Source of the DNA: Pseudomonas sp. 8O
GTDB lineage: Bacteria; Pseudomonadota; Gammaproteobacteria; Pseudomonadales; Pseudomonadaceae
NCBI RefSeq assembly: GCF_902506495.1
Contig: NZ_LR733265.1
Span: forward strand, 250,098-314,097
Direction: 5' to 3'
DNA: 64,000 nt
Shown: positions 50,697 to 59,221 of the stretch, piece after piece
Layout of the letters: each line of letters begins with the position of its first letter
How positions within the stretch are numbered: the first letter of the stretch is position 1
The notes under the pieces: model-generated
Told to the model about the DNA's origin: nothing
Databases searched by the model: none
Seen by the model: only the letters and a program-made list of their open reading frames with translations
Made by a program: the position numbers and the translations under genes

Positions 50697-50756
50697 GTAG
50701 GGTGCGCCGTGCGCACCACAAGGTCGACAGCACGGTGTCATCGGTGCGCACGGATA
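50697..50756. repeat. REP element (GGTGCGC family) between waaG and waaP
   Basis: GTAGGGTGCGCCGTGCGCAC (from 50697, ending 50717) is a full GTAG-headed palindrome. A partial inverted copy GGTGCGCACGGATACC follows at about 50743. The element separates two genes that are otherwise tightly spaced. A 6-base CGCCTG occurs just before it (50690-50695) and just after it (50779-50784, codons 2-3 of waaP). Confidence 0.75.
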
Positions 50757-50775
50757 CCCGGCTGGGGAGGCATCC

Positions 50776-51609
50776 ATGCGCCTGATCCTCGCCGAACCCT
50801 TCAAGAGCCTGTGGGCGGGCCGCGATGCCTTCGAGGCTGTCGAGGCGCTGCAGGGCCAGGTCTACCGTGAGCTGGAGGGGCGCCGCACCCTGCGTACCGA
50901 GGTCGACGGGCGCGGTTACTTCGTCAAGATCCACCGTGGCATCGGCTGGGGCGAGATCGCCAAGAACCTGCTCACGGCCAAGGCGCCTGTTTTGGGAGCC
51001 GCGCAAGAATGGCAGGCCATTCAGCGTCTGACCGAGGTCGGTGTGCCGACCATGACCGCCGTGGCCTACGGCGAGCGTGGCAGCAATCCGGCGCGCCAGC
51101 ACTCGTTCATCGTCACTGAAGAGCTGGCGCCGACCGTCGACCTGGAGCAGCTCAGCCTCAACTGGGCGCAGCAACCGCCGAAGCCAGCGCTCAAGTGGGC
51201 GCTGATCTGCGAGGTGGCGCAGATGACCGGCAACATGCACCGCGCCGGGGTCAACCACCGCGACTGTTATATCTGCCACTTCCTGCTGCACACTGACCGG
51301 CCGATCCAGGCCAGTGACCTGCGCCTGTCGGTGATCGATCTGCACCGCGCCCAGGTGCGCAGTGCCACGCCAAGGCGCTGGCGCGACAAGGATCTGGCCG
51401 CCCTGTATTTTTCGGCGCTGCATATCGGCCTGACCCGGCGTGACAAGCTGCGTTTTCTCAACAGTTATTTCGCAGCTGCAGGCAATGAGCGGCCGTTGCG
51501 GCAGATCCTGCGGGAGGAGGCGGCGCTGCTGCTCTGGCTGCAACGCAAGGCCGATCGCCTGCTGGTTCGCTATGCACGCAAGTACGCGCCGGGAGCGAAG
51601 CATGAGTGA
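50776..51609 (+). CDS. waaP: LPS core heptose I kinase
   Basis: A 277-residue kinase-fold protein. FVKIHRGIGWGEIAKNLLTAKAPVLGA is the ATP-binding N-lobe, and VNHRDCYICHFLL (159-171) is the catalytic loop with Asp163, the residue known to be needed in P. aeruginosa WaaP. It phosphorylates heptose I and is essential for outer-membrane integrity in Pseudomonas. The ATG is preceded by GGGGAGG. The next gene overlaps its end by 8 bases. Confidence 0.95.
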   Translation: MRLILAEPFKSLWAGRDAFEAVEALQGQVYRELEGRRTLRTEVDGRGYFVKIHRGIGWGEIAKNLLTAKAPVLGAAQEWQAIQRLTEVGVPTMTAVAYGERGSNPARQHSFIVTEELAPTVDLEQLSLNWAQQPPKPALKWALICEVAQMTGNMHRAGVNHRDCYICHFLLHTDRPIQASDLRLSVIDLHRAQVRSATPRRWRDKDLAALYFSALHIGLTRRDKLRFLNSYFAAAGNERPLRQILREEAALLLWLQRKADRLLVRYARKYAPGAKHE

Positions 51610-52339
51610 ATGGCGCGTCACCGCCCTGGCCACGCCGCAGGCGGCAAAAGCCTTCGCCAGCCTGGATGCGGTGTTTTCCCTGCAGGGCGAGGCGATCACC
51701 CGTGATCCGCTGTCGGACGTGATCCGCGTCGAATTCGATGGGCTGCGCTATTACGTCAAGCGCTATCACGGCGCTGGCAAGGGCGTTCGGCGTTTCATCG
51801 GCCGGCCGCGGGTCAAGGCCGAGTGGCAGAATCTCAAACACTTCGCCGCCTGGGGTATTCCCACTGCGCCCATCGCCGCCTACGGCCTGGAGCGCAAGGT
51901 CGGCGCCTTCGCCCGAGGCGCGCTGATCACTCAGGAGATCGTCGATACGTTGGACATGTCACGCCTGGCGGCCACGGACGATGCACGTCTGCATGACCGG
52001 GCCTGGGTCGACGATGTCAGCCGCCAGTTGGCCAAGGCCACGCGCACGCTGCATGACCATCACTTTGTCCACAATGACCTCAAGTGGCGCAACCTTCTGG
52101 TGGACGAGCAGCGCCGGTTGTTCCTCATCGACTGCCCTGCGGGGACCTTCTGGTGGGGGCCGTTCCTGCGCTACCGGATCGTCAAGGATCTCGCTTGCCT
52201 GGACAAGGTCGCCAAGTACCACCTGTCGCGCACCCAGCGCCTGCGTTTCTATCTGCAGTATCGGGATCGCGATCGTCTCAACGACAGTGACAAACGACGG
52301 ATCGTGCAGATCGTGCGCTACTTCGAGGGAAGAGAATGA
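51602..52339 (+). CDS. wapP: LPS core kinase WapP
   Basis: A 245-residue WaaP-like kinase. VKRYHGAGKGVRRFIGRPRVKAEW is the N-lobe; VHNDLKWRNLL (156-166, Asp159) and FLIDCPAG (Asp177) are the catalytic and metal loops. It is placed directly after waaP as in P. aeruginosa PA5008, where it is assigned to heptose II phosphorylation. The start ATGAGTGA overlaps the waaP stop. The longer frame from 51440 is out of context. Confidence 0.9.
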   Translation: MSEWRVTALATPQAAKAFASLDAVFSLQGEAITRDPLSDVIRVEFDGLRYYVKRYHGAGKGVRRFIGRPRVKAEWQNLKHFAAWGIPTAPIAAYGLERKVGAFARGALITQEIVDTLDMSRLAATDDARLHDRAWVDDVSRQLAKATRTLHDHHFVHNDLKWRNLLVDEQRRLFLIDCPAGTFWWGPFLRYRIVKDLACLDKVAKYHLSRTQRLRFYLQYRDRDRLNDSDKRRIVQIVRYFEGRE

Positions 52340-53085
52340 AGGACTTCATCGAGGGCGAGGATAAAACGCTGCTCGAGCGTCACGGCCTGGACAGTTTCGA
52401 GGCATTGTGGGCACTGCAACTGTTTGCCGTGGACGAGCCCAACACCGCTTCTCGCGGTGGTTGGAGCACGGTGTACCGGCTCGACCTCGATGGCACCGGC
52501 TACTACCTCAAGCGCCAGAGCAATTACCTGACCCGTAGCTTGCATCGTCCGTTGGGTGAGCCGACCCTGGCGCGGGAGTTTCGCAATACCTGCCGCTATC
52601 AGCGCCTGGGCATTCCGGCGATGCGTTCGGCGTTCTATGCCGAACGACGCATTGGCGGCGAGCGCCGCGCCGTCCTGCTGACCCGAGCCCTGGATGGTTG
52701 GCGGGATCTGGACAGCTACCTGCCGAACTGGTCGCAACTGGCCGCCGTGAAACGCCATGCCATCGCCAGTGCCTGCGGGGTGCTGGCCCGGTGCGTACAT
52801 GGCCAGGGCCAGGTCCATGGTTGCTTCTATCCCAAACATATTTTCCTCCAACCCAGCGGCGATGGTTTCGTCGCGCAGTTGATCGACCTGGAAAAGACCC
52901 GGCCCCTGTTGTTTGGCGAGCGTGATCGGGTCAAGGATCTGGAACCCCTGCTGCGTCGCGCCAGTGCCTGGGGCGATGACGATGTAGCCTGTTTCCTGAC
53001 CGCCTATCTCGGTGACGCTCGTCAGTTGGGGTACTGGTTGCAACGTCTCACGGCACGATTCAAGGACAAGGCGAGGCGCTCATGA
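52336..53085 (+). CDS. wapQ: WapQ/InaA-family kinase-like protein
   Basis: A 249-residue member of the WaaP/InaA family. GGWSTVYRLDLDGTGYYLKRQSN is the N-lobe with its ATP lysine, and QLIDLEKTRPL holds the metal-binding Asp184. Where WaaP has HRD, this protein has HGC (161-163, HGCFYPKHIFL), so the catalytic base position is a Cys. It overlaps the wapP end by 4 bases (ATGA). In P. aeruginosa the gene in this place is wapQ. Either the family uses another residue or the protein is a non-catalytic partner. Confidence 0.87.
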   Translation: MKDFIEGEDKTLLERHGLDSFEALWALQLFAVDEPNTASRGGWSTVYRLDLDGTGYYLKRQSNYLTRSLHRPLGEPTLAREFRNTCRYQRLGIPAMRSAFYAERRIGGERRAVLLTRALDGWRDLDSYLPNWSQLAAVKRHAIASACGVLARCVHGQGQVHGCFYPKHIFLQPSGDGFVAQLIDLEKTRPLLFGERDRVKDLEPLLRRASAWGDDDVACFLTAYLGDARQLGYWLQRLTARFKDKARRS

Positions 53086-54527
53086 GGCTTGCTTCCCTGG
53101 TCGATGCCGGACGTACCCCCGCGCTACCGCTGCTGATCGAGCTGGAGGGTGCGGGATCTATCCAGTTGCTCAGCCTTTTGCGGGTGTTGCCAGGCCAACG
53201 TTATGTCGGTCGGGCGCAGTGGCAGGGGCGTGAGGTGCTGGCCAAGCTGCTGGTCGGCGATAAGGCCGAACGGCATTTCGTCCGCGAACTGCGCGGCGTT
53301 CAGCTACTGGCTGAGCAGGGGCTGAAGACGCCCGAGTTGCTTGTCCACGGTTCGACGCCAGGAGGGGGCGGTTGGCTGCTGTTCGAGTTCCTCGACGATG
53401 CCGAAAGCCTCGGAGATGCCTGGCAGGCGGTGGCTCATCTGGCGTGGCTGGACGACGCTCGGCAGCAGGTGTTGGGTGAGGCGCTGGCAGCCATTGCAGG
53501 GCTACACCGGCAAGGTCTGTGGCAAGAGGATCTGCACCTGGACAACCTGCTGCGTCAAAACGGCAGCCTGTATCTGATCGACGGTGGCGGCGTGCGTGCC
53601 GAGACTCCGGGCCAACCTCTGTCGCGAGACAGGGTGCTGGTCAATCTGGGTGTGTTCTTCGCTCAATTCCCGAGTGCTCTCGATCCATTCATCGAGGAGC
53701 TGCTGGTGCATTACCTGCTGGTCAATGGCGAGCACGCGCTGCCGCTCGAGGCTCTGCTCAAGGCGGTAGCCAAGGCCCGTGGTTCGCGGTTGCACCAGTT
53801 CATGGGCAAGCTCGGTCGCGATTGTTCGGCGTTTTGCGCATGGCGCGGTGCCTCGCGCTTGCAGGTGGTCCGGCGCGAGGAAGATGCCTTGCTGGCGCGA
53901 TTACTGGCTGACCCTGACGCCGCTATCGCGGCTGGGCAGTCCCTCAAACGGGGTGGTTCGTCTACCGTCGCGCGAGTCGATCAGGGTGCCAGGCAATTGG
54001 TCATCAAACGCTACAACATCAAGGGCATGCTGCATTGGCTCAAACGCTTCTGGCGTCCGAGCCGCGCCTGGCACAGCTGGTGCGAGGGCAATCGCCTGGT
54101 TTTTCTCGGCATCGCAACGCCCAAACCGCTTGCCGTGCTCGAGTGCCGTACCCTGTGGCTCAGGCGCCGGTCCTATCTTGTTACCGAACACGCATCGGGT
54201 GTGGATATAATTACTCGTTTCGCGTCCTGCGCGCCTGGCGAGTTACCAGCCGAAGCGGAACTGCGGGCACTGGATGACCTGTTTGCGGCGCTGCTGCGCG
54301 AGCGCATCAGTCATGGGGATCTCAAAGGCAGCAATATCCTGTGGCAGGATGGGCGCTGGATGTTGATCGACCTGGACGCCATGCAGCAGCACCGTCGAGC
54401 CGGTAGCTTCGCACCCGCCTATGCGAAGGATCGGGCGCGTTTCCTGCGTAACTGGCCGCAGGACAGTACGCTATACCAGGTTCTGGACGAGCGCCTTCCA
54501 TCGGTGGTGGCAAAACCGAACAGTTAA
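53082..54527 (+). CDS. Tandem LPS-kinase-like protein with two kinase lobes (PA5006 type)
   Basis: A 481-residue protein that holds two WaaP-like kinase units in a row. Unit 1 (about 1-240): EVLAKLLVGDKAERHF, QEDLHLDNLL (Asp150), YLIDGGG (Asp167). Unit 2 (about 285-480): QLVIKRYNIKGMLHWLKRFW, SHGDLKGSNIL (Asp413), MLIDLDAM (Asp430). Both keep catalytic and metal Asp residues, so both may be active. It is coupled to wapQ by a 4-base overlap. The substrate is unknown, presumably a core heptose or a core sugar. Confidence 0.85.
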   Translation: MRLASLVDAGRTPALPLLIELEGAGSIQLLSLLRVLPGQRYVGRAQWQGREVLAKLLVGDKAERHFVRELRGVQLLAEQGLKTPELLVHGSTPGGGGWLLFEFLDDAESLGDAWQAVAHLAWLDDARQQVLGEALAAIAGLHRQGLWQEDLHLDNLLRQNGSLYLIDGGGVRAETPGQPLSRDRVLVNLGVFFAQFPSALDPFIEELLVHYLLVNGEHALPLEALLKAVAKARGSRLHQFMGKLGRDCSAFCAWRGASRLQVVRREEDALLARLLADPDAAIAAGQSLKRGGSSTVARVDQGARQLVIKRYNIKGMLHWLKRFWRPSRAWHSWCEGNRLVFLGIATPKPLAVLECRTLWLRRRSYLVTEHASGVDIITRFASCAPGELPAEAELRALDDLFAALLRERISHGDLKGSNILWQDGRWMLIDLDAMQQHRRAGSFAPAYAKDRARFLRNWPQDSTLYQVLDERLPSVVAKPNS

Positions 54528-54573
54528 GGCAGTAAATGTGCCCGACCGGGGCGACTGAATAACGAACGCTGTT

Positions 54574-54611
54574 GCTTGAAGCTTGCCGCTTGAAGCCTGC
54601 AGCCGCTTTTT
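54574..54611. other. Short direct repeat and T-run after the tandem-kinase gene
   Basis: GCTTGAAGC occurs at 54574-54582 and 54588-54596, and a CTTTTTT run follows at about 54606-54612, just ahead of the carbamoyltransferase ribosome site. It may be an attenuator or a repeat remnant. No strong stem was found. Confidence 0.3.
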
Positions 54612-54626
54612 TAAGAGGCTTTATCC

Positions 54627-56357
54627 TTGGCATTGACGATCCTCGGCCTTTCCGGCGCCCTGAGCCATGATCCATCCGCCGCGCTATACATCGACGGCAA
54701 GCTTGTTGCTGCCGCCGAAGAAGAGCGCTTCGTGCGTGACAAGCATGCGAAGAACCGCATGCCCTACGAGTCCGCCAAGTTCTGCCTGGAGCAGGCCGGT
54801 ATCAAGCCGTCCGACGTCGATGTGGTCGCTATTCCCTTTGCGCCCATCAGTCTGTTCGGCAAGGCGCGTTGGCATTACGCCAAGCGTTACTGGTATGCGC
54901 CGGATCGTGCGCTAGACGCGCTGCTCATGGGTAACCGCCGTTACAAGCGTTACCGCAAGAAGATCGTCTGGTGCCTGGAGCAGCTGGGTTTCGATGCCAA
55001 GAAGGTCAAGATCGAACCGGTCGAGCACCACCTGGCCCACGCCGCCAGCGCTTACCATTGCTCGGGCTTCAAGGAGAAGACCGCGATCCTCGGCATCGAC
55101 GGCAAAGGTGAGTACGCCACTACCTTCTTCGGCTACGGCGAGAACGGCAAGATCCACAAGATCAAGGAGTTCTTCGACCCGGACTCGCTTGGCGGTCTGT
55201 ACGGTGCTATCACCGAATTCCTCGGTTTCGAGATGCTCGACGGCGAGTTCAAGGTCATGGGCATGGCGCCTTATGGCGACGCCAGCAAGTACGATTTCTC
55301 GCGTCTGGCCAAGTTCGAGAACGGCGAGCTGATCATCAACACCGACTACGCCAACGTCATCGGCCTGCGTCGCTACAAGGAAAAGGGCAAGGGATTCTAC
55401 TTCTCGCCCAAGCTGATCGAGTGGCTGGGTCCGAAGCGCGAGGGCGATATCGCCGACGATCCCTACATCCACTACGCCGCCAGCATGCAAGCGCTGTTCG
55501 AGAAGCTGGCGCTGGAGATGATGGACTACTACCTGGGCGACATCATCCGCGAGACCGGCAAGATCGCCTTCGCTGGTGGCTGTGCGCTGAACGTCAAGCT
55601 CAACCAGAAGATCATCGCCCGTCCCGAGGTGAAGGAGCTGTTCGTGCAGCCGGCTTCTGGCGACGCTGGTACTTCGGTTGGCGCTGCTGCCTATGTCTCG
55701 CACCAGCGTGGCGTGCCGGTGGAGAAGATGGAGCACGTCTATCTCGGTCCTGCCTACAGCAACGAAGACATCATTGCCGCCTGCGCTCGCCACCCGAACG
55801 CACCGAAGTGGCAGAAGATCGACGACATGCCGCAGCGCATCGCCAAGATCATGGTCGATGGCAACCCGGTGGCCTGGTTTCAGGGCCGTATGGAGTTCGG
55901 CCCACGCGCACTCGGTGGTCGTTCCATCATTGGCTGCCCGAGCATCCCTGGCGTCGCCGATCGCATCAACGAGCAGATCAAGTTCCGTGAGCGCTGGAGA
56001 CCTTTCTGCCCGTCCATGCTCGATACCGTTGCTGCGCAGATGCTCAAGGTCGATCACCCGAGCCCGTTCATGACCTTTACCTTCGAGGTCAACGAGGAGT
56101 GGAAGGAGCGCGTCAGCGAAGTCGTCCACGAAGACGGTACCTCCCGCGCCCAGGTGCTCGAGCGTGAATACAACCCGCGCTGGTACGACCTGATGCTCGA
56201 GTTGGAGAAACTCACCGGCAACGGCGTGTCGCTGAATACCTCGCTCAACCGTCGCGGTGAACCGATGATCTGCTCGCCGACCGACGCGCTGAACATGTTC
56301 TACGGCTCCGACCTGCAGTACCTGATCATGGAAGATATTCTTGTCGTGAAAGAGTAG
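54627..56357 (+). CDS. LPS core carbamoyltransferase (NodU/CmcH family)
   Basis: A 576-residue enzyme starting at a TTG (54627-54629) after AAGAGG. An ASKHA-fold N-terminal domain begins LTILGLSGALSHDPSAALYIDGKLVAAAEEERF, the HLAHAASAYHCSGF segment carries the metal-binding His residues, and the C-terminal YrdC-like half includes WFQGRMEFGPRALGGRSIIG. It transfers carbamoyl from carbamoyl phosphate. In Pseudomonas LPS, heptose II carries a 7-O-carbamoyl group, and this gene sits at the matching place (PA5005). Confidence 0.92.
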   Translation: MALTILGLSGALSHDPSAALYIDGKLVAAAEEERFVRDKHAKNRMPYESAKFCLEQAGIKPSDVDVVAIPFAPISLFGKARWHYAKRYWYAPDRALDALLMGNRRYKRYRKKIVWCLEQLGFDAKKVKIEPVEHHLAHAASAYHCSGFKEKTAILGIDGKGEYATTFFGYGENGKIHKIKEFFDPDSLGGLYGAITEFLGFEMLDGEFKVMGMAPYGDASKYDFSRLAKFENGELIINTDYANVIGLRRYKEKGKGFYFSPKLIEWLGPKREGDIADDPYIHYAASMQALFEKLALEMMDYYLGDIIRETGKIAFAGGCALNVKLNQKIIARPEVKELFVQPASGDAGTSVGAAAYVSHQRGVPVEKMEHVYLGPAYSNEDIIAACARHPNAPKWQKIDDMPQRIAKIMVDGNPVAWFQGRMEFGPRALGGRSIIGCPSIPGVADRINEQIKFRERWRPFCPSMLDTVAAQMLKVDHPSPFMTFTFEVNEEWKERVSEVVHEDGTSRAQVLEREYNPRWYDLMLELEKLTGNGVSLNTSLNRRGEPMICSPTDALNMFYGSDLQYLIMEDILVVKE

Positions 56358-56364
56358 GTAGTCG

Positions 56365-57147
56365 ATGACTGTCGAGACGCATAAAGGGATTTTGCAGGAA
56401 CGCGAAGGAACGCGGATCAGTCGCTCCGACTGTCATATCGCATTAGTGCCTTCTCTGGGGTTGGGCGATAGCCTGATTTACCTGGTCGTGGCCAATAACC
56501 TGGCGCGGGCCGGCTCCCGCGGCCGCTCTCTGGCTGCGCTGGCCTGCTGCGGGTGATCGATGACCCTTGCGTGACCATGGTCAATCAGGCCGTGGCGTTC
56601 TGCCGGACCACGCTGGACCTCGAGCAGGCGTCATGCGATCCGGGGTTCGTGATTCCCGAGGACCCGTCGCGCGCCGTCATCCTCAGCGTGTCATGCTGTA
56701 TCCGACCTCCTACAACGGGAAGAAAAACTGGCCGGCCCGCTAGTACCTGCGTCTTGCCCATCGCCTCAAGGGGCAGGGCTATGACCCGCAGTTCGTCCTT
56801 TCTCCGAAGGAGCGGGCCGAATGGAGCGAACGCTAGGGGGATGCGTTTCTGATTCCTCACTTTTCCAACGTCCGTGAACTGGCGGCTTATCTTTATGAGT
56901 CTGGCTATATAATCGGCAGCGATTCGGGTGTCGGGCACCTGGCGGCCGCCTTGGTGTGCCGGTGTTGACGGTGTACCGCAAGCGTCGGGACGGTTTCTGC
57001 TGGCGGCCGGGCTGGGGACACAATGCAGTGGTAGGCCCTTCTGTTTCTATCGGGGCGATGAGAGATGCCTGGATATATTCCCTCAGCGTAGGGCGGGTAG
57101 AGCGGGCGTTCGAAAGATTGGTTGCCAAGAATGAGGTAAGCGTTTGA
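56365..57147 (+). pseudogene. Decayed family 9 (heptosyltransferase-like) glycosyltransferase
   Basis: Pieces of one GT9 protein appear in different frames: CHIALVPSLGLGDSLIYLVVANNLAR (from 56365), a middle part that shifts near 56520-56560 and again before 56840, then LIPHFSNVRELAAYLYESGYIIGSDSGVGHLAAAL, a one-base loss near 56950-56957, and VLTVYRKRRDGFCWRPGWG to AFERLV. The SDSGVGHLAA motif and the RRDGFCWRPGWG tail are intact in amino acids but in different frames. An in-frame stop ends the first piece at 56556. The ATG of the next gene overlaps the last stop (TGATG), so the broken gene still holds its place in the operon. Confidence 0.85.
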
Positions 57148-58079
57148 TGGGCATTGCGGGTGACAGCCTAGGCATCAAAGTTTCGGTGGTAATACCTGCC
57201 TACAACTATGCGGCGACATTGCCGCGTGCAGTAGAGTCAGTGCTTGTTCAGCTCAACGATGCCGCAGCTGAGTTGATTGTCATCGATGATGGCTCGACGG
57301 ACGAAACACCTCAGGTCGTCAGTGGATTGCTGGAAACCCATTCGAATGGTTTTCGGGCGATACGCAAGGAAAACGGTGGGCTTTCCTCCGTGCGTAATCG
57401 CGGTATTCGCGAAGCACAGGGGCAGTACCTGATTTTTCTGGATGCTGATGACGAACTGGCCGCCGGTGCGATAGAAACGGTCCTGCAGCATTTGCAAACG
57501 CATCCCCAGACGCGGATGGCTATCGGTGGGCACATCGGGGTTTGGCCTGACGGCAAGCGCCGTGAGCACCTTCCCGAGCAGCTTCCCGACGACCCGGTGC
57601 AGCGGCTGCGCGCCTACCTGCTGGACAAGCGCCTGGCGCTGTCTAACGGCGCCTGCGTCATGCATCGCGAGGTGTTCGAGCGAGGCGACTATCCCGAGCA
57701 GTTTCGCAGCGCTGAAGATATCCCGGTGTTTGCCCAGGCGTTGGCCAACTACCCCTGCTCGTTGATCGCTTGCCCCTTGGCGCTGGTTCACAAGCACGAT
57801 GATAGCCTGCGGCACCAGTTCAGCCACGCCAAGGCCGGTGGATTGGCGCTGGTCGATGAGGTGTTTTCTCCCCGTCGCCTGGATCAGCGTTTTCAGGGAT
57901 TGAAGCCCGAGTTTTACGTGCAGCGCAGCTTGTCGCTGTTTCGCAGTGCCTACCTGGCGGGTGATGCAGACGCCGCCAAACAGTATTTCAGTGCCGCCTT
58001 CCGTTGTGACTGGCGTGTGCTATTCAAAGGGTCGTATATGCGCAAGGCTGTTCGCCTGTGGCTTGGGAAGGGCGTATGA
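57147..58079 (+). CDS. Family 2 glycosyltransferase, LPS core
   Basis: A 310-residue GT-A enzyme. KVSVVIPAYNYAATLPRAVESV opens the fold, IVIDDGSTDE and FLDADDEL (the DxD) bind the donor and metal, and SNGACVMHREVF with RSAEDIPVFAQAL is the acceptor region. It starts at the ATG overlapping the pseudogene stop and ends in an ATGA overlap with the next gene. The sugar is unknown. It has no strict counterpart in the P. aeruginosa order I remember. Confidence 0.88.
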   Translation: MGIAGDSLGIKVSVVIPAYNYAATLPRAVESVLVQLNDAAAELIVIDDGSTDETPQVVSGLLETHSNGFRAIRKENGGLSSVRNRGIREAQGQYLIFLDADDELAAGAIETVLQHLQTHPQTRMAIGGHIGVWPDGKRREHLPEQLPDDPVQRLRAYLLDKRLALSNGACVMHREVFERGDYPEQFRSAEDIPVFAQALANYPCSLIACPLALVHKHDDSLRHQFSHAKAGGLALVDEVFSPRRLDQRFQGLKPEFYVQRSLSLFRSAYLAGDADAAKQYFSAAFRCDWRVLFKGSYMRKAVRLWLGKGV

Positions 58080-59221
58080 GCCGGAAGATCAAGGTTCTGC
58101 AAATGCAGAATCGCTACAACGTCAACGCGTCCGATTTGGCTGAGCAGGTTATTCAGGGGCTTCCCGCGGATCGTTTCGAGGTCACCACCCTGTTCTTGCG
58201 TGGCCGTCCGGGGCCGGGCGAGCCCGAAAGTCGAGCAGCCCATTCCCTGTACCTGGACTTCAGTCAGTCAGACCTGAAAGGTTTGCGGCTGCGAGCGCTC
58301 TGGCAACTTTATCGGCTGATTCGGGCGGAGCGCTTCGATGTAGTGATCGCCCATCGTTTCAAACCGATGAACATGCTGATGCTGCTTAATTGGATCCTGC
58401 CCATTTCCCTGTGTATTGGTGTGCAGCACGGTATCGGTGACTTTGATCGTGCCTACCGGCGCTGGGAGGCACGCCGGCTGCTCAAGAAGAACTGGCGCAT
58501 TGTCGGTGTATCGCGGGCGGTGCGTGATTATTTGGTTGGATGCGGTGCCGGTTTTAATGCCTCCAACACGGTGCAGATCAACAATGCAATTGATATTGAT
58601 CGGGCCGAAGCGTTGCAGCACCCCAAGGCTCAAGCCCGTGAGTTGCTGGGGCTTGCCCAGGAGCCGTTCGTTTTCGGGGCTATTGGTCGGTTGGTGCCGG
58701 TCAAGGGGCACGTACATCTGATCGAGGCCTTTGTCGAGGTGCATGCCCGCCATCCACAGGCTCGACTGGCGATCATCGGTGAGGGCCGTTCCCGCGACGA
58801 ACTCGAACAGATGATCGCGCAGCGGGGATTGGGGCAGGTGGTGCATCTGCTGGGCGAACGTGAGGATGCGCTGCAGTACGTACAGGCCTTCGATGCCTTT
58901 GTCATGCCGTCCTTGAGCGAAGGGCTACCGTTGGCACTGCTGGAGGGCATGAGTGGGCGGCTTCCGGTCATCGGCTCTGATATCCCCAGCCTGAAATCGA
59001 TTCTCGAGGACTGCGGTGGACGCCTGTTCCCCTCCGGGCAGGGCACGGTACTGGCCGAGCGTCTATTGGAAGTGCTCGACATGACACAGCAGGCACGCGT
59101 TGCAGAGGGTGAACGTGCCTATGACTATCTGCGTCGTGCCCATGACATTGAAGATTTTCGCCGGCACTATCGTGGGCTGTTGACGGCGGCGTTGGCCATG
59201 GACGGTATTCGTGATGATTGA
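58076..59221 (+). CDS. Family 4 glycosyltransferase, LPS core (WapH-like)
   Basis: A 381-residue GT-B enzyme. KIKVLQMQNRYNVNASDLAEQVIQGLP is the acceptor side; FGAIGRLVPVKGHVHLIEAF and the EX7E segment SLSEGLPLALLEGMSGRLPVIGSDIPSLKSIL are the donor side. The position is that of wapH (PA5004), which adds an outer-core glucose in P. aeruginosa; this is an analogy. The start at 58076 is coupled to the previous stop. Confidence 0.87.
   Translation: MSRKIKVLQMQNRYNVNASDLAEQVIQGLPADRFEVTTLFLRGRPGPGEPESRAAHSLYLDFSQSDLKGLRLRALWQLYRLIRAERFDVVIAHRFKPMNMLMLLNWILPISLCIGVQHGIGDFDRAYRRWEARRLLKKNWRIVGVSRAVRDYLVGCGAGFNASNTVQINNAIDIDRAEALQHPKAQARELLGLAQEPFVFGAIGRLVPVKGHVHLIEAFVEVHARHPQARLAIIGEGRSRDELEQMIAQRGLGQVVHLLGEREDALQYVQAFDAFVMPSLSEGLPLALLEGMSGRLPVIGSDIPSLKSILEDCGGRLFPSGQGTVLAERLLEVLDMTQQARVAEGERAYDYLRRAHDIEDFRRHYRGLLTAALAMDGIRDD

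Noticed and set aside
56766..57128. A 120-codon minus-strand frame within the GT9 pseudogene
   Set aside because: No motif or start signal; it is the reverse of a decayed gene whose sense fragments are recognisable.
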